The notes: generated by a model from the letters alone, not told the origin. A stretch of DNA of 41,492 nucleotides from Rhizophlyctis rosea (GCA_027596075.1 JADGJC010000301.1:271-41762); one strand, 5' to 3'. Positions 1 to 11,253 are shown, counted from the first letter of the stretch. Numbers and translations are program-made.

Positions 1-1046
1 CATCCCAACAAGCTCTTCCTCCCCACCCCCACTCCTCTCTCCCCACACCCCCCAAACATTGCCCACACCCGCAACATAATCCTCCCTTCCTTGAGAATGT
101 AGTTGGTGGTCCCTGCCACCTGCTTGCCCACAAACCGCAAGTCTGGCTGAGTATCCACATGATGAACCGTCACATCAAAGAGCTCCGTGACCGATGCATC
201 AGAGTTCTGCAAGACCAACTCCTTGGGATCCAAAGCCGCAAGAAGGTGTTGCCGCTCCGTCTCCCCCTCTCCACCAGGTCCAGTCAAAGAAACGAGCAAC
301 GTCCGCTTGCTAATCCAGTTGTTGAAGCCTTCCAGACTGCCACGCAGCGGGACGGCGAGCCTCCGCAGGCGCTGTGGTACGTCCGATTGGTCTTCGTCAC
401 TGAGGGCGCCGATCTTCTCCACGGAAAGCGAATCGTGTGGCAGCACCCACAATCCCCACTTGACTCTTTTGGGGGTCAAGCCAAGTGTGTCGAACATATC
501 ATCCGGTAGGGCTAACTGCCAAGATCTCAGTCCCCAGTTCAATCACATCGTTGCTGCCATCAATTCGCTTCTCCTCCGCAGAAATCACTCCAACGGCTTG
601 TGCCCGCAACCTCAAGCACGCCGTACCTCCCCTCAGCACCACCTCCGGGTCCGCCCGCTCTTGCAAACCTGTCGCATTCGAAATGTCCTTCAACGGCAGA
701 ACAGCCGTGAAGATCCGTTGCACAGCCGTACGTTCCCCACTCTTGTACAAACTGACTTCCACCTCCCCTCCCTTCCACCAATCCTCAAATGCCCTTCCCT
801 CCCCCAACCGCCAACCAAAACACCCCCCGCTTCCCTGCCGGCTTCCCGTCGTCCCGAAGAGACCAACTGAAGTTCTTGAACGCCTGCGTGGCTCGCACTC
901 CCAAGACACCGTTGCCATCGCGCAACCTCATAACAGCGGTAATCTTCATGCTGGAATCCGTTGAGTTGCCTACCAAAGAGCTAAGGCCACTCGCTTGGAG
1001 GATATGGATAGTCATCTCCACATCCGTGCTCGCATCCCCACCACCC
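1..1046 (-). CDS. C2-like domain protein, partial, with a frame break; may be a pseudogene or a continuation of the F-box gene
   Basis: The minus strand is open in three consecutive segments. About 1046-800 begins near VEMTIHILQASGLSSL, about 800-550 contains EVEVSLYKSG and FTAVLPLKDI, and about 505-1 contains DDMFDTLGLTPKRVKWGLWV. The first two segments together resemble the two halves of a C2 beta-sandwich (membrane or calcium binding). They lie in different frames around a G-rich run near 795-815, which looks like a one-base indel. The second and third segments can be joined by a plausible 73-base intron (donor GTGATT, acceptor TTGGCAG). No convincing start was found. The segment overlaps the end of the F-box gene, so it could be that gene's C-terminus through an extra intron. 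It continues past the left edge. Confidence 0.4.
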
Positions 1047-3382
1047 ACAACGATCTGCGGCGTGGGACGTTTTTACATGCGTTCAAGAACACCGTGCCGC
1101 TATACCACTGAAGCTCATGCCGAATTGCCTTCATATGCTCCTTCTGATCCCCAACAAGCAACCGTCCCCACGGTTTCGTACTAATCTTCATGCCAACCAC
1201 ATCGCAGAACTGACTAGCGATCACTTGAAGCTGTTTGTCGCAGTTGGGTCTGTAGATCCTCAAATGGAGCAAATGCTGGCAATACATAGCAATGTCCTTC
1301 CAAGCCCCAACGTTGAGATCCACCAATGCACTGGGCTTGGTGTTCTTGCCCTCAGAAATGGAAAGATCCTCCAAGTTGGTGCATTCACTCAACGCGTGCA
1401 AGTATCCGGCCGGAAACTCCCCTTCCAACCGCACGTGCTTCAACTCCCGTCTCAGCAGCAGCTTGAAGGTGAAAAGATCCAGTTCACTCTTCACGTTCAC
1501 GAGGACCAATGACTGCAGTGGCACCGATGCAAGTGCACGGCAATAAGTCCGATCAAGCTCCGTCGCATAGAGCATCAACTCCTGCAAATCAGTACTTTGG
1601 TGCAGGATCGCAGCAAAGTATCCGCGCATGGCGGTGGTGCACCTGACCGCCGAAAACTTCTTCAGATGAAATGCAGGAGTGATCGACAACGGTGCTTGAT
1701 TTTCCATATCCAAGTCAGCGCTTTCGACCCAAAGGTCTTCCAGCTGCTGACATTGGCATAGCGTCTGCCAAGGTGGATAGCCCGCCGAGTGATCAGGGAA
1801 CATCCGGAGATCAATGCGAAGTTTCCTCAGAGTCGTTTTATTATTGTCCAAAAGCGTGTCAAAGAGCCCAACCGCCAACCACTCCGGAAACCTCCATTCA
1901 TCCGTTTCTTCCTTCCGATCCGGCAACTCCAACTCTTCCAGTCCCTTCATCGTCTCCGCCATCACTCTCAAATGGCTTCCAACAAGCTCCGTCCCTCGCA
2001 ACTTGAGCACCTTCAATTTCCTGAAGCTTCTCCAGATCGTGCTGGGAACTTGTCGAAGCACGTCTCCCCCACCTTGCAATGACAAACTTTTGATTTGAGC
2101 ATAAGTTTGGCAAATGCCGAAGTCCAGGAAAAGCACCATCGCTCCCGCGCAATCTGCAGATTCCAACTTCTTCAGGTTCACCATCCTAGCCACTACCGAC
2201 CGGATGACGTCCCGCTCCAACAAGTGGTCGTGCCGTCCGTCCTTGGTAAGGTCCTCCCAAGCCGTTCGTCCAACATTCTTCTGCTGCCGCATCCGTCCAA
2301 TTCGAAGCTGCTCCACCAGCCCGAACCGCGAGGAGATTGCTCTCTCGGTCTCGCCCATCTTGCGAATGACGTCCCTCGTCCAGTGAGCAACGAAGGGAGC
2401 ATCCGAAGTAAGATGCAGGCGTCGCCAGCTCCACCCAGCAGCCAGAAAAGTCTTGTTCGCCAACGCCAATCTCCACAACTCCTTGCTGTTGCCGGATTCG
2501 TAGAGCATATCCGCGATCATCTGCCAGATCTCCGGGGGGAACAGCCCAACCATTACCACCCTCGGAGAATCGTATGGCTCTTGCTGACGTTCCCAATCCT
2601 TGTCCTCCTTCCTCAACTCCCTCGCCATCCTCGCACACCATCCCTTCACATCAGCATCTCCCAATCCCGCAAAACCCACCATACTCGCCCCCACAATCCG
2701 TCCGTCCTTGCCCTTCTCTCTTCGCCCAGGCTTCGAAGCCCTTCCGACCAGCATTTCGACAATCTGGCTGAGTGACTTGGAGCTCTTGAGCATCTCCTTC
2801 ACTGCAGCAATAGTGTCGAAATCGTCCAAGCCGGCCCAGAAGTCCTTCGTCCCCATGAGCATAAACCGACTTCCCTCCACATCCACCTCACCAATCCCTC
2901 CCCAAAACGCTCCACCCGTAGCCCCATTCCCGCAGACCAACACCTTCATCCCAACCGCCACCCTGAACATCAACCTCCCACTCCCTTCCAAGACCATCCT
3001 CCTTGCCTCCTCCTCTGTCACTGCAAAATGAGAATTGAATGAGTGTCTACAACAAGAAAATGTGCCTTGGTAACTGGAAATGAAACTGACCTCCCCAAAA
3101 GTCTTCAGCCAGCGTCTTCAACACCTCCACTCCCGCATCATCGCCATCCACTGTCGCGGCTCCTCTTCGCGCTGGCAAGTACATCATCTCGCACAGCGCA
3201 TATTGGCCACTTGTCAACATCAGAGTAGTTGCTCCCATCCCTGGCCTCCTACTCTGGAAATGACAATGCTGCGCCGTTGTTGTTGCTGCCGCGTACAGGC
3301 ACGTGCCGGCGCGTCCGGACACCGTGCGTCTTGTTGGCGCATGCACCATCCCCGCTCCGTTGGAGTCCGCTGGGGTGGACAT
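1012..3382 (-). CDS. F-box / leucine-rich repeat protein
   Basis: Two exons, 3382-3091 and 3020-1012, flank a 70-base intron (GTCAGT...TTTTGCAG) that keeps the frame, giving about 766 residues. An F-box-like helix cluster lies around residues 256-297 (GLFPPEIWQMIADML then LWRLALANK). A long series of degenerate leucine-rich repeats follows (LKVLKLRGTEL, GLEELELPD, NLEDLSISEG). Such proteins normally act as substrate receptors of SCF ubiquitin ligases. The first ~220 residues are separate. The stretch around residues 148-190 (FMLMGTKDFWAG...) faintly recalls the end of PP2C-type phosphatase domains found next to LRRs in adenylate cyclase and PHLPP, but no metal-binding motif is visible. The stop at 1012 may be bypassed by an unrecognised intron. 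F-box/LRR identity is fairly sure; the N-terminal domain is not. Confidence 0.7.
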
Positions 3383-4246
3383 GATGGGGAGTTGGTGTTG
3401 GAAACTCTAGTGGTTGTGGGGCAGATTTAGTGTGGGAAATGAGATTTCAACAAGGAAGTGGTAGTAGATCATGGGCGGAACTCACAGATCGATTTTTCCT
3501 CCTTTTTCAAAACAGTATGCGAGATATCGTTCTCACCGTAAGTACGGGAGTGGTACGTCTGGAATTGTCAAATAATAAGTCACGGAAAACCGATCTTCAC
3601 CTGACGATCTATAGAAATGGAATTGTGAGTAAATGCCACAATTTCCAATGATGACATCGTTAGGCATTCGCCTTTTGCGCGGATCTTCTGGACAATAGTA
3701 TGCTCCCAACTTAGAACTCGACGCTCCCTGCTTCTTGTTGTTGTTGTGTTGTTGTTGAGGCTTCTTCTTGGTGGTAATCGGATCCAGTGCAAAAGTGGAG
3801 ATCAAACAGTGTCCAAACCTCAACACAGCTTCAAGCACACACGCGCGCGGCCAGTGGCAAATGGTTGATGAAATCGCAGATATGATCTGAGCAATCATGT
3901 CCTAATTTGGTCACATTGATCTATATCAGTAAATGAGTCTGGTGGACCCATATTCTCCATCACCATAGCATTTTATTACCAAAAATAACAAAGGTGTTTA
4001 TAATATTGACCAGCTATTTCTACATGGAGGGGCATTCATCATCGAAATGTGGGCGCATCTGATCATCTCAAAAGTGTAAAAGGCCAATGTCAGTCAAAAA
4101 GCGGGTGAAAAAGTTGACATCAACCTCAACTTCATTAAAAACGCGAATGGGTTGCAATGAAACCTACTAGTGGTATAATACAGATGATTGCAATATGTGT
4201 CTTCTATTCTAAGCACCTCGTCTATTCCGTCCTCCTTCCAATATTC
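3383..4246. other. Intergenic, no gene seen
   Basis: This holds the upstream region of the F-box gene and the 3' flank of the methyltransferase gene, both on the minus strand. Short reading frames here lack domain features. GTT/CAA-rich stretches lie near 3730-3760. No RNA gene or repeat family was recognised. Confidence 0.6.
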
Positions 4247-6273
4247 TCAAGCTTTCTGCCCCCAAACAACCTTAATCCGTCCCCCCAACCCACCACCATC
4301 CAGCTCCTCCGCCACCTGCCCGACAATCCTGTCATACTCCTCCTTTGTCGCTCTACCGGTTCCAACAATCATGCCTTCCGTTGTCACGATGCCAACCACC
4401 ATTAGGTTCTTTGCTAATGCAGCGTTCCAGTCCAAGCGTAGATTTGTAGGATCCGGACTGTACGACAGCTGAGCGGTGCGAGTGCGGATTGAGGATGGTT
4501 CAATGTCCGGTACGGCAGCAAGGTAGTTCTCCATGTTGTTGTAGAATTCTAGATCCATCTGGCCTTGGAGCAGCATAGCCGTCACTGTGAAGAAACAAAG
4601 TACGAAGAGGGTCAATTACATCCATCAGAAGCAAGATACCCAACTAAACAAAACGATAACCAAAAAGCAACGACTCGATACTCACTCCACCCCATCCAAA
4701 CATCAATTCCCGGCGTATACCCTCTATCCGGCCAATCCAACTCTGCAAATTCCACATACCCGCCTTTCTTGCACACCCGCACGCATTCGGACATCAGCTT
4801 CGGCCACCAGGTTTTCGGTACACGGGAAAATACATGATGTAAACGAACAAAATTGAAGGAGTTATCGGGGAAGGGAAGGGGGCCATGGAGGCTGTGGAAT
4901 CGGTACGTTATGTTGCTAGGAGGGGAGGGGAACATGATGGGTGGGGGTGCGAAGTCGAGGAGGTGGATTTGCGTTGTGGGGAACATGTCGTGGAGCTGGT
5001 GAGGGAATAAGGGGAGTTAGATTGCTGAGCATTGGCTTGGAAAATGTGTAGTGGATGAAGGATGGGCTGGAAGGGTCCTTACCTCAGAAGCAAAGAGCCC
5101 GGATCCGGCAGAACAATCCAGCACTTTCCCACCACTTGGACGACTCAAGATATCACCCACAGGTGCACAATATAATCCGTCAAAAAGATTCCGCATTATG
5201 GTTTGCTGTGCAATCAGAAAAAAATGTGAGCCATTCATGAAGTTACTCCACCATGAAACCATCCAATTTCTCCAATCTTAACCCACCAAAATTCGCAACC
5301 TCAAAGTATTCCACTCCAACATACTCCTTTCCGTACCCACAGGATCATCCAACAACTTCGGCATCGTAGCCCAAAACGGTTGCTCAGACTGCTGCGGCAC
5401 AACAGACTGTCTCTTCTGTTTTGGCTCCTTTGACATCAACCGACTCGTCGACCCACTCGTCCACTTCTTCATCAGTGACAGCGCGCGTTTACGGCCCTCA
5501 CCATCGATATTTGGTATGTAGGTTAAATGCGGTGGGAGGAAGTTCTTGCCCGGTGGACCTCTTGGTGGACCTCCTCCTCCACCTGCACCGGGTGGACCAT
5601 ACGGTGGACGGCCTCCTGTTCCCATTCCAGGTGCACCGGGAGGTCCACCACCACCAAAGGAAGGACCGAAACCCATTCCGGCACTTATACTTCCCTCTCC
5701 GAATCGTGGCATCCCACCAGGTGGGCCATTGAAATCTCCATCACCTCCACCAAAGCCCCCACCACCAAAAGGCGATTGACTCCCACCAGGCGTACGAGGT
5801 GACGGCACCGAGTCTTGAGCGTTTGCGGCACTCCACGGAAGTACATACGGATCACTACTCGTAAAGCTACCAGCAGGCGATCTAGACGGTTGTCTCAACG
5901 GTGACAGTGACGGCGCATGGAGGGAATGGGACGGACTATGTGGGGAAGGCGTACGGTTTGTTTCGAAACTTTCGACTAATCGGAGTGCGGGCACGGAAGG
6001 GTGAGTGTTTCCGGTCCGGTCGCTGTAGATAGGTTGGGGTTCTTCGATGTGGTCATCGGGGACGATGGCGGGGAGGTGAGCGGTGACTTGTCGGGAGGGT
6101 TTGACGGAGAGTGGTATATTGTTCTCCGAGTCATATGAAGGTGTGATGGGCGATTTCGGGGGATAAGAGATGGCGGGAGCTGGAGAAGGTGCTAGACGGG
6201 GTGGAGAAGCTTGTCGTGCGGTATCTTCGTTATGTGCACGGGCCTCTCGGTCCGTTGAACATACGTTTCCCAT
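4247..6273 (-). CDS. SAM-dependent class I methyltransferase with disordered N-terminus and N-myristoylation/palmitoylation motif
   Basis: Four exons (6273-5287, 5205-5083, 4995-4686, 4584-4247) join in phase with GTGGGT, GTAAGG and GTGAGT donors, giving 585 residues. Residues 1-~270 are disordered, first Ser/Pro-rich and then Gly/Pro-rich (GGGPPGAPG, PPGGMPRFGEG). The protein starts MGNVCSTD, a good N-myristoylation signal with Cys5 available for palmitoylation, so membrane attachment is predicted. The catalytic domain carries motif I KVLDCSAGSG (356-365), then LPFPDNSFNFVRLHHVFSRV and ECVRVCKKGGYVEFAELDW. These are the post-I, II and III regions of Rossmann-type methyltransferases common in fungi. 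The sequence before motif I (MRNLFDGLYCAPV) fits the same group. The substrate is unknown. Confidence 0.85.
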
Positions 6274-7171
6274 TTTTTTGTTCTGAGGAAGACGGCTTTT
6301 GTTCGTGATGACCTTCGAGTGTTTACAACCGGTTGTTTACCGTTTTGTTTACTTCTTTGTTTACTAAACTCTCCCTACGCGTCGCTTCTTCAGCTGCACC
6401 CAGTTCGTTAACTCACACCCCTCTCAATAACTCAACACCACTGGCCAACGATAATACCTGGAAACCAAGACACCACCACGGCATAACGTCAACACTCATC
6501 TTTTATCGCAAATTTCCGAGCTCAAATGCGCGGGCTGCGCGGAAGCAGCGGAACAAACGACGATCCACATCGTCACACATTTGCATCGTTGCCCGGGCTG
6601 TACCTTCCAAACAAATATACTTTTCTCCTCTCACGTTTACCTTTTTTCGTAAGTCAAGCCTCACGCCCATCAACGTGCATGCCAAAAGGGGCAAAACTTT
6701 CCGCATGGAGGTATAATCATCTCTTCTCATTCAGCCATGCTTGATAGATTCGCTCCGCTTATTAGCCGTGGGTGTTCCCCTTGGGAAATCTAGATCTGGG
6801 TAAGCTTACACAAAGTAGCCCCCTGTGTTCCTGTGCTTGTTGCGTCGAGATTTTGATTTATGTAAGAAACAGTGGCGATATTTGGATGAAAGTTAGGTAG
6901 CACTATCATCATGGTGCTGCTCACTCGTCAATGATAAGGCTCAAAAGCTGAAAATTCCATATAAGATGTGAGTTGGAGCGATGTGGAAGTCTGTCCTTTG
7001 ACTGGAGTTTGCAAATTCGTCCGTCATCCTCATCATATGCCGCCAGTTGAGAAAACACCAAAATCAAATTCCAATCCATCCTCCATCAGGTTTACAAGTT
7101 CAAATTTGAGGCTCGTGCACATGCAGTTGAAAAGAAGAGAAAGGTGTTCAATCCAAATGAATTTATCTTGT
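6274..7171. other. Intergenic: methyltransferase promoter and Myb-gene 3' flank
   Basis: The part next to 6274 should contain the promoter and leader of the methyltransferase gene. The part next to 7171 is the 3' end of the Myb-like gene. Short overlapping frames around 6333-6744 show no domain or consistent splice pattern. No RNA gene or repeat was recognised. Confidence 0.6.
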
Positions 7172-8119
7172 CTATTCTACGAGCCCCTGTGTCCGAAGAC
7201 GGGCTAGCCGGCCCCTCACGGTACTGCAGGGAATGTTTCCTAACTCCCGCCCTATCTGCCGCGAAGACAAGCCCTGCTTGTGCAAAGTGATGAGCTCTTC
7301 ATCCCGTTCGGTAGTCCACGGTTTGAACACCATCGACGGGTCAAGCACGTCTTTCCAATGGGCCTCGCATTGCCGCTTGGTTCGACTCCCCACCAATTTG
7401 GAAACCTCCTGCCACGTCAAAGACTCCCTAACTTTACGTTCCATGGCTTGTTTCAATTTCCTATCTTCTCGTGCCGTCCATTTCCCCTTAGTATAAGTTT
7501 GATTCTGTATCCATGTTCGAACACTGGAAACCGGACGGTCCAGTTTGTTTGCCAGCCATGTCCATCGAGGAGTCTTGCCGACCGATGAGGCTCTCCGGAT
7601 CTCCTGTCGCATGGCTGCTTTTTCTTTTTGGGTGAAAGGTCCGCGATTCCCCGCCAACGTAGCTTGAAGGCGACTATCGACACTCTGATTTGTCCGACCC
7701 AACTCTTTCGCAATTTCCGACAATGCCCAACCCTCCCAATACAGATCCAGGAGCTTGGCGTTCTCCTCCAGACTCCATGTCCCGGAACGTAGTGCAGAGG
7801 TTTTGGCAATAATATAATGGTAACGCTGCTGTAGCCCAATTATTGTTCTATCCCCAAACTCCTTCAAAATTTCGGAATATGGCTTCCCCTCTTTCCGGAG
7901 TGCAAATAGGCGTTCCGAGTCCTTTTCTGACCATTTTTTCCATTGCACGGGGTTTGAGCAGTGAAAAGCGCGGGTGACGGTTGGTGGTAGGGGGTGGGCG
8001 TGTGAGAGATTTATGTCGAGAGTGAAGTGGGGGAATAGTTGAGGGAGTTTGACCGCTGTGCAGACAGATTGAGGTCGGCGTGTGAGTGAAGCCGCGCAAC
8101 GAGAATTTCGAAAGAGCAT
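7172..8119 (-). CDS. Five-repeat Myb/SANT-like protein with predicted mitochondrial leader
   Basis: Single exon of 315 residues. The frame is open further upstream, but 8119 is its first ATG. The N-terminus (MLFRNSRCAASLTRRPQS... to TRAFHCSNPV) is rich in Arg, Ser and Leu and poor in acidic residues, like a mitochondrial presequence. About five helical units of Myb/SANT spacing follow: ~62-104 (KWSEKDSERLFAL), ~112-155 (GTWSLEENAKLLDLYWEGW), ~159-208 (GPFTQKEKAAMR), ~211-260 (GKWTAREDRKLKQAMERK...QCEAHWKDVL) and ~267-311 (PWTTERDEELITLHKQG). Repeats 2, 4 and 5 look best. Myb-like repeats normally bind DNA, so an organellar nucleic-acid-binding role is inferred. It is transcribed divergently from the protease gene. 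Confidence 0.75.
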   Translation of the reverse strand: MLFRNSRCAASLTRRPQSVCTAVKLPQLFPHFTLDINLSHAHPLPPTVTRAFHCSNPVQWKKWSEKDSERLFALRKEGKPYSEILKEFGDRTIIGLQQRYHYIIAKTSALRSGTWSLEENAKLLDLYWEGWALSEIAKELGRTNQSVDSRLQATLAGNRGPFTQKEKAAMRQEIRRASSVGKTPRWTWLANKLDRPVSSVRTWIQNQTYTKGKWTAREDRKLKQAMERKVRESLTWQEVSKLVGSRTKRQCEAHWKDVLDPSMVFKPWTTERDEELITLHKQGLSSRQIGRELGNIPCSTVRGRLARLRTQGLVE

Positions 8120-8598
8120 TGTGAGGTTTTTTGGGGTGAAGAAGGATGTTTGACGGTCCACATTGAACAACTTGGTTGAAAGCAAACCTGAAAGCAAACA
8201 AAAAGATCGACTCTTAGATGATCAAAGTCGGATCAACTCGGATGTGCATTGTTCTCAACCTATTTTCCCTTTGATCTGGCCCGCCATCATAGCGCAGCAA
8301 TTACATCATCAATACTGTTGGAATTTGTGGCCAGCAATCCTCCTCCAATTTCGGAGGGTGCGACCCATCGCTTGCCTACTTTTGTGCTACACTTCGGCAA
8401 AGCCATCCCCTCAATCATTCCCTTTTTGAAAAAGCGTTACACAGTCTGGACAAGGCCCCTTCCACATTTTGACTGGGTTGTTCCATAATGCGGTGGAATT
8501 TCCCCACTGCCGAAAGACATAAAAGCAAGGTCTTTCTCCTCCTCCACTTTTTGAAATCAATCCATACTTGCTCGCTTCATTAAGCACCAAATTCAACC
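8120..8598. other. Divergent promoter region between Myb-like and protease genes
   Basis: These 479 bases separate two divergently transcribed starts (8119 minus, 8599 plus). The protease side has a TATA-like element at 8519-8525. No further operator was recognised. Confidence 0.6.
8519..8525 (+). promoter_or_regulatory. TATA-like element of the aspartic protease gene
   Basis: ATAAAAG lies 74 bases before the protease ATG at 8599, a suitable distance for a TATA element with a short leader. It is inferred from sequence and position only. Confidence 0.4.
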
Positions 8599-11253
8599 AT
8601 GCGCCAAACTAGATTTTTGGCGGTGCTCGTCACTGCACTGCTCACTCCCCTCTCGGATGCGTCTGCACTTCCATCAGGGACGGATTCCACCTCCACCAGC
8701 CCATTCTTCGATTCGCTGCCAAACCCAGTCATCATCCATACCAGCAAGATACCCAACGTCCATGCACGGACTCTCAAAGTGTATGTGACGAGATCGTACC
8801 CCCACGCATCCATTTTCCATATTGTTGACATTTTGGAATCCATGATTTTGACATACATCCGGGTGTAGAAACCTATCCCATAGAAATCTTTCCTCCCATT
8901 CAAGAACACATCATCACCATTCGAACGGTGCGCAAACTGGAACCAGTCCCATTCCCGACCTTCCACGCCAAACTCATGCCAATACAGTGCACCGTCGACA
9001 GGTAGCAAACCCCAACAGCGCACCGGATTACACAGAACTGTCATGGCAGATCAATGTTAAAGTTGGGTAAGGCATCACTCGCAAGACCCCTGAATGCAAT
9101 AATCAAATCTCATCCAAGACCGAACACATTATACCCCACCTAGCACCGGCACCTCAACATCGCAAACCTTCCGCCTCTACCCCGACACCGGCAGCGGCCC
9201 AATCTGGCTGCGCTCCCCAAACTGCCCGTCAGGCAAAACCAACATAGACGACCCAAACTGCTCCACCATAGTCCACTTCTTCGACCCCTCCCAAAGCACC
9301 ACCTACAAATCCCTCAACCAACGTCAAAACATAACCTACGGCACAGGCCTAGTCTCCGGCATCCAATCCCAAGACACCATCTCCTTCTCCACCTTCACCG
9401 TTCCATCCATGCCATTCCTCCTCGTCGACAGCGTAGATTGGAATTTGGGAGCGTCGCAAGACGAATACAGTTATGACGGGTACTTCGGTCTCCCGACGTC
9501 CCGCCAAAACTCGTTTTTAGGACACCTAGCCAATTCCTCTATGATTAGTCAAGCGGTTTTCTCGATATGGCTAAGTCATTATGATGTGATGAGTCCGACG
9601 GCGAATTATGTGTTGAATCCGCAGACGACGGGGGAGTTGGCGTTTGGGGGTTGGAGGGAGGATGCGTATTTGGGGATGTTGGCGTGGTTGGTTCCGAGTG
9701 GGTTTAGTGTTCATGTTGGGCAGTTGTGGTTTGATGTGCAGGGGTGTAGGGTTGATGGGACGGGGTTGACGGTGCCGGAGGGGACGAAGGTTATGGTTGA
9801 TACTGGTGGGTTTGTGGGGTTGGGTTGCTGTTGGAAATCATTTGCTTTTCTTGCAGGCTCAACATGATTTGTTGATCACCAATCAGGAACGAACGGCATA
9901 ATCTTCGACACCTCCGTCTACCCCACCGTCCTCTCCGCCCTAACATCCAAAGGCATCGACAAAACACTGACGCTCCAATGCTCTCAAACCGGCAATTTAC
10001 CGACGTTCACATTCTGGATTGGGGGTTACGCTTTCGTACTTGAGCGTGAGTATTTTAATATGGCACAATTGCAAAGGTATGACCACTTTCTCATGCCGGC
10101 TCGCGTCGCTTTACTTCACCAGCAAAAGACTATGTGTTCCCCCTCGGCAACGGAAAATGCAAAGCCATGATTTCGTCACAGAATAGAGGGAACTTGTGGT
10201 CGTTGGGCGAGCCGCTTGAGAGGAAGTATTTTACTGTTTGGGATGGTACGTCAAATGTCTGAGTAAACGGAGTTGACTTATGTTGCTGGAACAATGACTT
10301 ATTCTCTTTATCTTTCATCACCGCTCCTCATCCTCCTTTCCAGCCGACAACCACCTACTGGGCATCGCGCCGTCCAACCAACAATATAAGATCGGGTCCA
10401 GTTCTGGGACGAGTAGTCATCCGAATGTTTGTGGACCGCAGAATGGGTTCACGTTTTGTAAGGCGACGGAGTGTTGTTCGAAGGGTGGTGCTTGTGGAAC
10501 GGGTTCGGACTACGTATGTTCACAGAAAAGTGTTTCGTTCCTTCTCAGCAATTGAGTCATGAAGAAAGCCCATATACTGATCCGTCTCCCTTTCTTCCCT
10601 TGAATTTCGTTTCTTCTTGTATTCAAGTGCGGAGTAAGTACTTGCAAAATGACTACCTCTCCTCCTTGCAACTCTACATCCCCACTCACCGCCTCCTCTC
10701 CGCTCAACAGATTGGCTGCCAATCCGGCTATGGCCGCTGCGACAGCAACACCGATCCAAACCCAACACCCATCTCCTCCCTCTCTGTCACCCCAACTGGA
10801 ACATCCACCCGCACCAGTAGTAGTACAACCTCAGTGAGCACCAAGTCTCCTAGTCGTACAACCAGTACTACTACTAAAACTACCACTACTAAAATTACCA
10901 CTGCTAAACCTACCACTACCAAAACCCGTACTACCATTACTCAAACTACCACTAAAACCACTACTAAACCCCGTACTACCACTACCAAAACTCGCGTAAG
11001 TAGTCCGACCACCTCAGCTCCGCTGCCCACCACAACGGACGGCAGCTGTGGCGCTTCGAATGGCGGGAAGCGATGCGGTGCGGGTGGGTGTTGTTCGCGG
11101 TGGGGGTGGTGTGGGGGTGGTGATGCTTATTGTAAGTCGGATTCGCTCTTTTGTCTTTGCTTGGGGAGATGGGGGTTTGTGAGATCATCTTACTCATACA
11201 TATTTCTGACAGGTGGAACGGGCTGTCAGAAGAAGTTTGGCACGTGTCATTAA
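8599..11253 (+). CDS. Secreted pepsin-type (A1) aspartic protease with two CBM18 chitin-binding modules
   Basis: Nine exons (8599-8780, 8905-9066, 9144-9805, 9887-10045, 10123-10245, 10344-10513, 10628-10633, 10711-11131, 11213-11253) join in phase to 641 residues. A signal peptide covers about residues 1-23. The propeptide ends near a dibasic HRRQ site. The first catalytic motif is YPDTGSGPIW (Asp129) and the second VDTGTNGI (Asp334), created by an exon join. YGTG is present in the flap region and SYDGYFGLP follows. A CBM18 module spans 459-498 (CGPQNGFTFC...CCS...CG...GCQSGYGRC). A Thr-rich linker likely to be O-glycosylated leads to a second CBM18 at 601-640. CBM18 binds chitin, so the enzyme may be held on a cell wall. 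The first intron's acceptor (8904) has in-phase alternatives nearby; the other joins cross recognisable motifs. Confidence 0.9.
10628..10633 (+). other. Six-base microexon inside CBM18-1
   Basis: TGCGGA encodes Cys487-Gly488. It is flanked upstream by an acceptor ending TTCAAG and downstream by a GTAAGT donor. Without it the module would lack a conserved cysteine; with it the residues run SDYCGIGCQSGYGRC, the normal CBM18 pattern. All phases are zero. Confidence 0.7.
10852..10990 (+). repeat. ACT/ACC-rich degenerate repeat encoding the Thr-rich linker
   Basis: Short imperfect units of ACTACTACTAAAACTACC type code for alternating Thr and Lys or Arg (TTTKTTTTKITTAKPTTTK). This is the linker between the two CBM18 modules. 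Such tracts tend to vary in length between strains. Confidence 0.8.

Noticed and set aside
5546..5779. Pro/Gly-rich plus-strand reading frame
   Set aside because: It is the antisense of the Gly/Pro-rich arm of the methyltransferase, whose own frame continues into a catalytic domain by in-phase splicing.
10728..10937. Val-rich minus-strand frame
   Set aside because: Antisense of the Thr-rich linker repeat of the protease; composition is a by-product of ACT/ACC repeats.
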